A DNA stretch of 64,000 nucleotides from CAIKMD01 sp963803265 (GTDB lineage Bacteria; Pseudomonadota; Alphaproteobacteria; ATCC43930; CGMCC-115725). A model generated the notes under the pieces. That model made no database searches. It saw only the letters and a list, made by a program, of their open reading frames with translations, and had not been told where the DNA came from. Position numbers and translations under genes: made by a program. The first letter of the stretch is position 1; each line of letters opens with the position of its first letter. The stretch lies in assembly GCA_963803265.1 (NCBI GenBank), contig CAWDLZ010000017.1:236514-300513 (forward strand), read 5' to 3'. Positions 45,001 to 52,459 of this stretch are shown here, piece after piece.

Positions 45001-47482
45001 CATGGTCTTGTTCGATCAAAATACCACCGGCACTTTCACCGGCGTCATCAGCGACGGCCATGAAATGGGCACGGGGCCGATGGAGTCCGGCTCCTTGGAT
45101 AAGGACGACAGCTCGGGCAACAATAGCGGCAACGTCACCCTCCAGAATGCGCAAGCCTATAGCGGCGCCACCTATGTCGAAGCCGGCACGCTCACGCTCG
45201 GCGCCGTCAACACCATCGCGGATTCGAGCGGCGTCATCCTCGGTCGGGTCGGCGGCGGCGCAGCAGCGACATTGGCGCTCGGCGCCAACAACACGATAGC
45301 AGCGCTTTCCAGCGATGCATCCAGCACGACGACCGTCGATCTCAACGGGTATGTTCTGACCCTCGCGCCGACGTTGGCGAGTTCTTCCGTGTTCGGTGGC
45401 AGCATTGTCAACGGCTCGGCCGCCGGCAGTCTAGTCATCAACGGCACGGGAGACGCCGTGCTCACCGGCGTCAACACCTTCAGCGGCGGCGTGACAATCG
45501 ACGCCGGCACGCTGGAGCTCGGCAATTCGAACGCGGCTGGCTCTGGCGCGATCGCGTTTGGAGCGAGCGCCGATCCAACCCTGAAGATCGACCTCGGCGA
45601 CGCGCCAACGAACCAGATCGACGGCATCGCGATCGGCGATACTATCGATCTCCAAGGCGTCGGCACCGAGACGACGTTTACCTATAGCGGCGGCGTGCTT
45701 ACCGTTTCTGGCGGCTCCGAGAGCGTGCACCTCGATATCGCCCAGCCGCCGGCGCAAGAGGGCTTCGCCCTCGCCACTGACGGCAACGGCGGCACCCTCC
45801 TCACCGTCGCTACGGAATCCGGCCCGGCGATCGCTTCGGTGCCCCCGGCCACGGTCGAGAACGGCCAGACGACAGAGATCGCCACGGTGACGCCGGGTCT
45901 TGCCGGCGACACGCTGACCCTCGTGCAAACCGGCGGCAGCGGCGCGGTTTCGTTGCAACTGGTGAACGGTGTCGAGGAGGTGATCTACACCGCGCCGGCG
46001 AGCATTCCGGCCAGCACCATTGATGCCGTCTCCTACACGGTCACGGATGAGTATAACGACGTGGCGATCGGCTCGGCCAATGTCCAGCTCGATGCCGGCC
46101 CGATCGCGGGAACCGCCAGCATCACCGTCGGCCATAACCAGACGCTCGACGAAACTTCTCTGGTCGATGGCCTCGTCACCCCAGGACTCGCCGGCGACAC
46201 CGAGACGATCACCAACGTTACCGGCAACGCCAGTCTTTCGGGCCAGACGATCACCTATCAGTCGCCGGCTTCGGGCACCGACAGCTTCAGCTATACGGTC
46301 CAGGATCAACTGGGCGACACGGCGACCGGCACGGTCAACGTCACGGTCAATTCCGGCCCGGCGATCACGTCAAAGACGCCGTCGGTGGTCGAGAACGGCC
46401 AGACCACCGTCATCGGAACAGTGAAGGTCGGTCTCGCCGGCGACACGCTGTCCCTGGAGCAGACCGGCGGCATCGGCGCGATTTCGTTGCATCTCGTGAA
46501 CGGCGTCGAGGAGGTGATCTACACCGCGCCTGCGAACGTCGCCGCGAGCATGCTGGACACCGTCTCCTATACGATCACCGACGAGCACAACGACGTGGCG
46601 ATGGGATCGAGGACGATTCCGGTCGCGCCCGCCAACGACACCGTCTATGTCGGGACGGCCGGCGGCGGCCTCAGTGTCGGCAACGGCAACAGCGCCATCA
46701 ACGGCACGGCGGGCAACGAAAACATCCAAGCCGGCAACGGCGCCGATGTCGTCTTCGCCGGGCCCAGCGACACGATCAGCCTCGGCAATGGCAATGACAC
46801 CGTGCTTGGCGGCTCCAACAACACGATCAGCCTCGGCAATGGCAGCGACACCGCCCTTGGAGGCTCCAACGACACGATCCAGGCAGGCAATGGGACAGAC
46901 GTTATTTCGACCGGCGCGAACAGCCATGTGACGGTGGGCAACAATCCCGATACGGTCACGGTCGGGGCCAACAGCACGGTCGTCGTCGGCAACGGACAGG
47001 ACAGCGTGACAGCCGGGGCGGATGCCACGATTATCGGCGGCAACGGCAATGACACGGTCACTGCGGCAAACGGAAGCACGATAACTCTCGGCAATGGCGC
47101 CGACACCGTGATCGCGGGAACAAATAACATCATCAAGCTCGGCAACGGCGCGGACACGATTTACGCGGCAGCGGGCGACACGATAACGGTCGGCAATGGC
47201 CATGATACTTTCGCGTTCGGCCTCGCCCCCGGCCAGACGACCGCCGGCATGCTTGGCCCAGTCACAATTAATGGCTTCAACCCAAGCAATGACGTGATCA
47301 AGATCGCCAGCACCTTGGCGAGTTGGGATTCGAGTTACGCTGCGCTCACATCTTCCCCTTCACACATTACTACCAACAGCAGCGGGTACGCGGTAATACA
47401 CCTCGACATCAGTGGGGACACAATCACGCTGATGGGCGTCAGCGCCGCGAGCCTGCACGCGAGCGACTTTCAATTCGTGTGA
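42002..47482 (+). CDS. Giant secreted repeat protein with N-terminal ParB-like nuclease domain
   Basis: About 1826 residues. The ATG at 42002 has GCGGGGGG upstream and is preferred to a TTG at 41987. Residues about 30-100 match the ParBc_2 putative nuclease pattern (YSVSVNSLLPTQMNEGLAEV, then VLYLTDGHHTFTALED). From about 320 to 1270 run autotransporter-passenger-type beta-helix repeats (SGANTYTGGTSILAGTL and relatives). Residues about 1276-1540 hold Ig/cadherin-like repeats (VENGQTTEIATVTPGLAGD, repeated with changes). Residues about 1555-1740 are Gly/Asn/Asp-rich RTX-like repeats (LGNGNDTVLGGSNNTISLG). The last 85 residues resemble a type I secretion signal region. There is no signal peptide and no beta-barrel, so type I secretion is inferred. 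No secretion genes are adjacent. Confidence 0.85.
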   Translation: MSELPLSDFTAYDPADASTIEAGPLALYSVSVNSLLPTQMNEGLAEVEAKAAAFDLLTPSELQADLLTDIEPVVIGPGGVLYLTDGHHTFTALEDSIYGASDPTVYVNVIANYSNLTEAEFIATMQAANLLLPLNDGVPEPTSDIPTSLTTLTSDVYRGLEYSILKNKSSKLFTTASNMTEATGASTPGLDKMTGFYSDFLEAAAYQDALSGLGLPYLSPGDIALATQWNLNPNSTTTLPNVTGPVFAYQLPGFILAASIVNTGGISNATLANGALDGNGTFTGISQINAGTPTNPILIGTPNVGFIMELGNDKGFTVTLSGANTYTGGTSILAGTLIIAGDASLGAATPANATVDPNHVLSSVQADNGIVFNSLTEGNGTLVIGTSAGGGTATFTTDRPIVVGGEAATIDLNGYQVTLTGQLISLGTNGVGIGNASGYSDLTIDDNSSNDGILYLSTPSPYFWGNLIIGNTNAPTVNVTSDLALGNTEAYNLANNLDNPIGEVELNGGTLQAGASFTATDRNLFLGGGSTFDVNGFTTSWGSLTDVQRTLTVENSSKTSAGAVTFSSFAIGSTAILAVDAGTGTAGGEGTIVAFTNGIARNGNTDAGAPANATLFIDPSSGSTLGPSAANGVEVFSGGASTTVTNGIVAPWIITDSGASTGSNPYNFLTYSLTYGYEIATYTATFGTGNVVKSTGGTISSSLAYALNLQNSDTLTINGGNTLTVGDGTDPAGLILEGTTKITGGTLAFAASEALIDVKATNTISSAITGTGGLTLSGSGTLVLSGSSGPSGPVIIDSGTLQLSTASYFPAGTTIWLSNVKSHPSAAILAIAANETLAALNSDGNNSTVTIATGDTLTIGDPTDLSSTLSSTITAKGSGSLIKAGTGLLDISGASVSFATGTVAVDGGVLRIGHGVFGASATTAISLAAGTELQYVGNGGSVFNDPVSGAGVFHLVSGTVQLTSTTNTYLGGTIVETGATLDITTANLPTNNENITDAGGMVLFDQNTTGTFTGVISDGHEMGTGPMESGSLDKDDSSGNNSGNVTLQNAQAYSGATYVEAGTLTLGAVNTIADSSGVILGRVGGGAAATLALGANNTIAALSSDASSTTTVDLNGYVLTLAPTLASSSVFGGSIVNGSAAGSLVINGTGDAVLTGVNTFSGGVTIDAGTLELGNSNAAGSGAIAFGASADPTLKIDLGDAPTNQIDGIAIGDTIDLQGVGTETTFTYSGGVLTVSGGSESVHLDIAQPPAQEGFALATDGNGGTLLTVATESGPAIASVPPATVENGQTTEIATVTPGLAGDTLTLVQTGGSGAVSLQLVNGVEEVIYTAPASIPASTIDAVSYTVTDEYNDVAIGSANVQLDAGPIAGTASITVGHNQTLDETSLVDGLVTPGLAGDTETITNVTGNASLSGQTITYQSPASGTDSFSYTVQDQLGDTATGTVNVTVNSGPAITSKTPSVVENGQTTVIGTVKVGLAGDTLSLEQTGGIGAISLHLVNGVEEVIYTAPANVAASMLDTVSYTITDEHNDVAMGSRTIPVAPANDTVYVGTAGGGLSVGNGNSAINGTAGNENIQAGNGADVVFAGPSDTISLGNGNDTVLGGSNNTISLGNGSDTALGGSNDTIQAGNGTDVISTGANSHVTVGNNPDTVTVGANSTVVVGNGQDSVTAGADATIIGGNGNDTVTAANGSTITLGNGADTVIAGTNNIIKLGNGADTIYAAAGDTITVGNGHDTFAFGLAPGQTTAGMLGPVTINGFNPSNDVIKIASTLASWDSSYAALTSSPSHITTNSSGYAVIHLDISGDTITLMGVSAASLHASDFQFV
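46680..47215 (+). repeat. RTX-like tandem coding repeats
   Basis: A run of degenerate repeats about 27-54 bases long encodes GNG-DTV/ITxG-type units inside the giant protein. They probably form a calcium-binding parallel beta-roll. This is protein-coding repetition, not a CRISPR or intergenic array. Confidence 0.75.
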
Positions 47483-47540
47483 ACGGCTCCGACGGGTCGC
47501 GAGCGCAACTCTTTTCCGCGCCGGCGCCTTGCGCCGAGCC

Positions 47541-48130
47541 GCCATCGTGACCGATAGCACCGCCGGAAGCGCCACCGGTATCGCCGCCACGGTAAGGATG
47601 AGCGCGAAGAGCACGGTGTTAACAAGGGGATCGCGGCGTTAGAGAGCCACCGACAGGATCAGAGCCACCAGGCCGATCGTGGTCAAAATGAGGAAGTTGC
47701 CGATGCGTAGGACGGCACGCTGGAAATGCGAGACGGTTCCGGCACTCTCTACCAGACGCGCGGTCTTGCCGAGATAGGTGCTCATGCCCGTCGCGATGAC
47801 GACGGCCTTCATTTCGCCGAGCTTGGCGACCGAGCCCGAAGAGGCTGCATCCCCGGCTTTCTTCTCGACCGGGAGCGATTCGCCCGTCAACGCGGATTGA
47901 TCGACGCTCAGATAATCGCCCGCGACCAGACGCACATCGGCCGGGACGATCTTCCCGAGGCGAGCTTGGCAAGCGCGCCGACATGGGTTTCCGCGAGAGC
48001 GTTCTCGCCGAATTGGCCGAGGCGCCGCGCCGCCTCGGCTTCGGTCACGCCGGCGGCCGCGTCGGTGCCTTGAACGACAGCGGCCGCTTCTGTTGGGACC
48101 TCCGCGGCCGACGGGTCATCGGTCAGATTC
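47541..48130 (-). pseudogene. Decayed plasma-membrane-type P-type H+-ATPase
   Basis: Three blocks in two frames match this ATPase class in order. The N-terminal block is EAEAARRLGQFGENALAET. After a large deletion and frame change comes the actuator domain (IVPADVRLVAGDYLSVDQSA, then LTGESLPVEKKAGDAA and TARLVESAGTVSHFQRAVLR). After an in-frame TAA near 47641 comes the helix FALILTVAAIPVALPAVLSV. The phosphorylation domain and everything beyond are missing. The gene is therefore a remnant, not a single sequencing slip. It abuts the 172-residue gene, which may once have been its partner. Confidence 0.75.
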
Positions 48131-48634
48131 GTCTCTCGTCGGAACTTTCTGAACTCTTGCTGCGGCGCGTCGCCGTTTGGTCCGCTTTTTGCCAGGATGC
48201 CGGCTGCGCATTTCCGCGAGCCAATGGTCAAAATGTCGTTTTGCCGCCGCCGTCTCGACCGCGAGGCGCACCGTCATCCGCTTGCGCCCCGGCGAGCGCA
48301 ACTCCGCTTCGAACTCGTCGAGGGTCATATCCATGCGGGCGAGCGCGTCCTCATCGCGAGGTTTCACCAGCCCCAGCCTGCGCTCGACGACGACTTTAAG
48401 GACCCAATAATCGCGTTCCAAGCGCGGCTCGATGTTCAAGGTCGCAATGCTCGTGACGCGATCATAGTCCTCGGCCTGATGCGTCTCGTCGGCGTCGCGG
48501 TGTAATTCTTCCTTGATGACGTATTCTTTCCAAGCGCTCGTGTTGAGCTCAGGCTGACCATGAGCCGTTTCCGTCTCGGCGCGCAACAGGCCCACGGCCT
48601 CCGCGGCCGGCAAACGTAGAATGTGGATGGGCAT
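48116..48634 (-). CDS. Hypothetical protein, 172 residues
   Basis: This open frame begins MPIHILRLPAAEAVGLLRAE. It is charged, contains no signal or membrane segment, and ends in a very basic tail (PGKKRTKRRRAAARVQK). The middle RLGLVKPRDEDALARMDMTL and LDEFEAELRSP look like a real folded domain, but I do not recognise the family. It starts 65 bases from an FNR-like site and runs into the decayed P-type ATPase on the same strand, so it may have been the first gene of that operon. Confidence 0.65.
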   Translation of the reverse strand: MPIHILRLPAAEAVGLLRAETETAHGQPELNTSAWKEYVIKEELHRDADETHQAEDYDRVTSIATLNIEPRLERDYWVLKVVVERRLGLVKPRDEDALARMDMTLDEFEAELRSPGRKRMTVRLAVETAAAKRHFDHWLAEMRSRHPGKKRTKRRRAAARVQKVPTRDESDR

Positions 48635-48699
48635 AGCGGGACCTTCCTGGCGTATTCGCGTGGTCGATGGATGCTAATGGAAAAGACGGGTCGGCGGCG

Positions 48700-48713
48700 C
48701 TGATGCAGATCAA
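48700..48713 (-). promoter_or_regulatory. Imperfect FNR/FixK-type site CTGATGCAGATCAA
   Basis: One half-site is intact (ATCAA) and the other has one mismatch (CTGAT). It lies 65 bases before the 172-residue gene. Confidence 0.5.
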
Positions 48714-48788
48714 GCATCCGAGCGCTCCGTCCTTTGGCCGCTCCTTGGCCGGCGATGGCCGCGGCTCTGTCGTTGCAAACGCCTTGGT

Positions 48789-48802
48789 TTGAGGCAGATC
48801 AA
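48789..48802 (+). promoter_or_regulatory. FNR/FixK-type site TTGAGGCAGATCAA
   Basis: TTGA-N6-TCAA located 69 bases before the preferred start (48872) of the receiver-like gene. Confidence 0.68.
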
Positions 48803-48871
48803 GGCGAGCGCGCTTCAGCCGGTTATAAATAGCCCTGACAGATGTGTGGTTTTGCCGCCGGGGCGGATCGA

Positions 48872-49274
48872 ATGCCAGACGTTCTGGACGGTGCAGCACT
48901 TATTCTCGCCGAAGACGCGGCAGTCCGCGATTCTCTGACGCTGCTGCTCGAAATCTACGGGCTCAGGCCAACAGCCTATCCGGGGACGGCGGAATGTCTG
49001 CATGACCAGCGCGCCGCCAATGAGAGCCGCGTTCTCGTTACCTTTCAAAACACGGCCGCGCGAGGAATCGAGGTCGTCAACAGCCTTCGACGTCTCGGCA
49101 TGACGCAACCAGCCATCATCCTTGCGGTCAGGATCGCTGCGGCGAGGCACACTCGAGGCCGCGCGAGTTGGCGCGGTAATTTTAGAGTCGCCGGATAAGC
49201 TCGGGGAGCTTCGCCGTGCAATCGAAGCGGCTCTGCAAACCGGCGCCAGTCAAGCGGGCGATCGGGAAGCCTGA
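48872..49274 (+). CDS. Receiver-domain (FixJ/NtrC-type) protein, degenerate and frameshifted
   Basis: The frame from ATG 48872 reads MPDVLDGAALILAEDAAVRD, with the acidic pair and SLTLLLEIYGLRPTAYPGTA, as in FixJ receivers. Where the phosphoacceptor Asp is expected the sequence is RVLVTFQNTAARGIEVV, so that Asp seems lost. At about 49135-49150 an extra base breaks the frame. The next frame continues RGTLEAARVGAVILESPDKL and then GELRRAIEAALQT, ending at 49274. The joined length is about 134 residues, a stand-alone receiver. An in-frame ATG at 48842 is an alternative start. Missing Asp plus frameshift suggest it is decaying or a phospho-independent receiver. Confidence 0.6.
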
Positions 49275-49325
49275 GAAAAGACGAGCGCCGGACCCCATCC
49301 AGACATCGGCCCGGCGGTAAAATTT

Positions 49326-50327
49326 CTACCTCTCCGGCAGGGGCACGACGTACCGCATGTCGATGATCGACGCCGGGTCGAAATCGCCCTTGACCATGCC
49401 TTGCGACCGATACCAAGCGATCTGTCGCAGGATGTCTGTCACGTCGAGGCGTAGTTCGGCGTCGTTGTACGAGATACCGAGGGCCACCTGCGCTGGCGTC
49501 TGACCGATATATTTCGCGAGTATGGCAAGGATTTCGGGCGCGGTCGGGCCGTCCTTGCGTTTCCCGTCCGCGCCGGTAAAGGCGTCGTGATAGAGCACTG
49601 CGCCCTTGCGCGAGGCCCGGAGATAACGTCGAACGAGGTCGCCGCGCTCGTCCGCAGTCTTGGTCGTGACGATCAAGGTGCCAGCCTGCCACGGCTCCTC
49701 GTCGCCGGCAAAACCCAGGAGCTTCATAGCGCCGCGCTGAATCGCCGGAAACACCGCCGTTGCCGCAGTAACACTGGCGTCGGCCTGCCCGCCACTGACC
49801 GCCGAGATGATGTTCGGAATGCCTTGGAGCGGCTGAAGCCGCAGGCTCTTCAAATCGAAACCGTACTTGGCGGCCAGCAGGCCCAGGATGTAATGCCCGG
49901 GCGAGCCGATCGTCCCGATTGCGACCGAATGTCCCGCGAGCGCTTTATAGGAGGTAAGGCCCGCAGCATAGGCGCGGTTGGAGGCTACATAGGCATTGAG
50001 CGGAAAGCCCGGCACTTCGCGGGCAAGCCCGGCGACGATCTTGAGCGCACCTTGACCGCCGAGCGTGTACAAAGCCGCGGTCGCCGCCGCCTGACCGAAA
50101 TCCAGATCGCCCGAAACGACGGCCACGGCGATGGGTTGCGGCGCGTCGAAGAACACGAAGTCGGGCGTCAGCCCCTCCGCGGCGAAGAAGCCCTTCTCCG
50201 CGGCGACGAAGGCGGGACCCGCCGCCGAGATCCGGACCGTGCCGATCCTGATGGTTTCCGCGCCGGCAACGCGCGGCGCGAAGGCGATGAGCGCAAGCAA
50301 GCACAGAACGAGCCGTGAAAAGCGCAT
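49326..50327 (-). CDS. ABC transporter substrate-binding protein (NitT/TauT type)
   Basis: A 333-residue periplasmic binding protein. The signal peptide MRFSRLVLCLLALIAFAPRV ends about AGA. The SsuA/TauA-type fold is seen in IRIGTVRISAAGPAFVAAEK, GFFAAEGLTPDFVFFDAPQP, GDLDFGQAAATAALYTLGGQ and VAIGTIGSPGHYILGLLAAK. Start ATG 50327. No permease or ATPase gene is next to it, so it is an orphan here. Ligands of this class include sulfonates, nitrate and pyrimidine precursors; none can be picked. Confidence 0.85.
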   Translation of the reverse strand: MRFSRLVLCLLALIAFAPRVAGAETIRIGTVRISAAGPAFVAAEKGFFAAEGLTPDFVFFDAPQPIAVAVVSGDLDFGQAAATAALYTLGGQGALKIVAGLAREVPGFPLNAYVASNRAYAAGLTSYKALAGHSVAIGTIGSPGHYILGLLAAKYGFDLKSLRLQPLQGIPNIISAVSGGQADASVTAATAVFPAIQRGAMKLLGFAGDEEPWQAGTLIVTTKTADERGDLVRRYLRASRKGAVLYHDAFTGADGKRKDGPTAPEILAILAKYIGQTPAQVALGISYNDAELRLDVTDILRQIAWYRSQGMVKGDFDPASIIDMRYVVPLPER

Positions 50328-50925
50328 AGCCTCACCCGGGTGATTTTTACGCGACGTTCCCGATACGACCGGTAACCTGCGCGAAGGTAGCATTCTCCCC
50401 GCGGGGCCGAAAGCCGGCATAACCGCTTCCGGCACGAAGGCGACCAAGGCTCTGGCCGGGCCGCTGGTCCACTCTCGGCAGGATAGGTGCCCTCGGGCCG
50501 AGACCTCGTTTCGGGCGCCGCTGACTCGTTCAGGACGTCGTTCAGCGTCAAGCAGATGATGGAAGCCGCGGCGCGGCAATATACGTCTGCGCTCGAAGGG
50601 TCATTGGCCAGTTCAAAACGGGGCGCCTAAGGCGCTCGAAAAGGATCGGGCTGCGGGCCGGGCGTTACACCGGCGGCTATCTCCGCGGGCGCGCCCCTTG
50701 AGCGCAAGGGGACGGTCCTTTGGCAGGCGCCTCGAAGAGCTTCACTCCGTCAACCGAGTCGAGCGGCCGCAGCCCCTAACACTATACCATGGCCTCATCG
50801 AAGCCCTCGCAGCCAGTTCCGCGCCCGCTACGGTGATCCCGCGCCGGGACATTCGCGGCTCCAGCCCGGCCCTGCGGCGGTCGTGACGCGGGACGGATGA
50901 CAAGCGGGAAAGAAAAGCTCCCGAG
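50328..50925. other. Intergenic stretch without a recognised gene
   Basis: No convincing gene was seen in these 598 bases. There is a perfect hairpin at 50694-50711 (CCCCTTG, loop AGCG, CAAGGGG) and a smaller GCGCC-TAA-GGCGC inverted repeat near 50620-50635; neither is followed by a T-run. Several frames are open but look non-coding. Confidence 0.5.
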
Positions 50926-51108
50926 CTATTTGGTCTCGCCCCCAGAGATGACGTTGCCCCATCCCTGTATCGGATTACCCTGCGCGTCGCGCACCTGATC
51001 GGTCCAATCGTAGCCGCTATTGGTCATCGGGTTGTTACGCGCCGGAAAATTAGCGCAACTTCCCAGCGCCAGACACAAGCCCGCCAAAACCGTTACCCAA
51101 TAAACCAT
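50926..51108 (-). CDS. Small lipoprotein, 60 residues
   Basis: Begins MVYWVTVLAGLCLALGSCAN, a lipoprotein signal with lipobox ALGSC. A short polar tail follows (NPMTNSGYDWTDQVRDAQGN, then PIQGWGNVISGG). ATG 51108 is chosen because it starts the signal peptide directly; the frame extends to 51150. The family is not recognised. It lies between the solute-binding protein and the Old Yellow Enzyme genes. Confidence 0.5.
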   Translation of the reverse strand: MVYWVTVLAGLCLALGSCANFPARNNPMTNSGYDWTDQVRDAQGNPIQGWGNVISGGETK

Positions 51109-51146
51109 CGCATCCGCTCCTAGCCGCGGCGCCGGCGATGGCGCCG

Positions 51147-52245
51147 TCACGCGGTTGTCTGAAGTTCCGCAACGCGCCGATATTGCGGCGGGAGGACGTT
51201 CGTGCAGTCAGGAATGCCGAGCGCCTTAGCCGCGTGGTACGGCCAGTGTGGGTCGTTCAGCATGGCGCGCGCCAGCAGAACGAGGTCCACGCGTCCGTCG
51301 CGGATGATGGTGTCCGCCTGCGTAGGCTCGGTGATCTGCCAGCTTACCGCGGCCGGAATCTCGGCTTCGCGTTTTACACGTTCGGCTATCGGAACCATGA
51401 ATCCTGGCCCAGAAGGCACGCCGGAAACATCTGGCGAATTTCCACCCCGACTCGGGTTGAACGAGGTCCAGCCCGCGCGACTTGAGTTCGCGCACTAGCT
51501 CAATCGACTCTTCTATCGGCTGGCTTTCGGGGTGGAGGTCGGTTATCCCGAGGCGCACCGTGAGCGGCAAGCGTTCAGGCCAGACCGAGCGGACGGCCGA
51601 GAATGTTTCGAGGATGAACCGGGCGCGGCCGTCGAAATTTCCGCCGTACTCGTCGGCTCTCTTGTTGGCGATGGGCGAGAAAAAGCTTTGCGCCAGATAG
51701 CCGTGCGCAAAATGAAGTTCCAGCCACTCGAAGCCTGCCGCGAGGGCGCGCTTGGCGGCCTCGGCAAAATCCCGCTGCACGCGTTGGATATCGTCCTTGG
51801 TCATCGCCCTCGGCCTGCGATTGAGACTGCCCCCAAACGCCAGGTCCGATGGACCAATTGGCTGCCACGCCCGAGGATCGTTCGAGGGCAAGTCTCCTTT
51901 GCCATCCCACGGCGCATAAGCGCTCGCCTTGCGTCCTGCGTGGGCGAGTTGAATTCCCGCGACGCAGCCCTGTGCCTTGATAAATCGCGTGATGGGCATG
52001 AAGCGTTCGGCATGAATATCCGACCAGATGCCTGTGCAGCCCGGCGTGATCCGGCCCTCGGGCGCCACGGCGGTCGCCTCCGCGATGACCAACGCGGCGC
52101 CACCGATGGCCCGCGCGCCCAGATGTACGAGGTGCCAGTCGCCGGCAAACCCGTCTCGAGCCGAATACTGACACATCGGCGAGACGCCGATGCGGTTCTT
52201 GAGCCTTACGTCCTTGAGGCGGAATTCCGTGAAAAGCGAGGCCAT
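51147..52245 (-). CDS. Old Yellow Enzyme family NADH:flavin oxidoreductase, frameshifted
   Basis: An FMN ene-reductase. Start ATG 52245: MASLFTEFRLKDVRLKNRIG, then SPMCQYSARDGFAGDWHLVH, GIQLAHAGRKAS with the substrate-binding His, FEWLELHFAHGYLAQSFFSP and ERLPLTVRLGITDL. After SRGLDLV the frame changes near 51450-51470. The other frame reads FNPSRGGNSPDVSGVPSGPG, then FMVPIAERVKREAEIPAAVS, DLVLLARAMLNDPHWPYHAA and ends at 51147. Compared with relatives a few residues after DLV also seem missing, so the lesion may be a short deletion rather than one base. The class resembles the YqjM/xenobiotic reductase group. Confidence 0.85.
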
Positions 52246-52459
52246 TGAATTTCCCAATAAAGTTGTTTGTTTGCACAAGGCGCTCGATCAGGCCGTCTTT
52301 TGGGCCGAGCAATAAGCCGATATCGGCCCGCTGCCACTTCGATGCTAATTCACAGCCTGAACGCATCGGGGTGACTATTCAGCCGCTTGTTACAGGTTCC
52401 CGGATCGCACGCAGCGGCGCAGCCAAAGACGTGTCCGCTAATCTTCACTTGGCTTGAGC

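Noticed and set aside
46680..47215. Possible CRISPR array from regular short repeats
   Set aside because: The repeats are degenerate, in frame and encode RTX-like GNG-DT units; there are no identical repeats with unique spacers and no cas genes.
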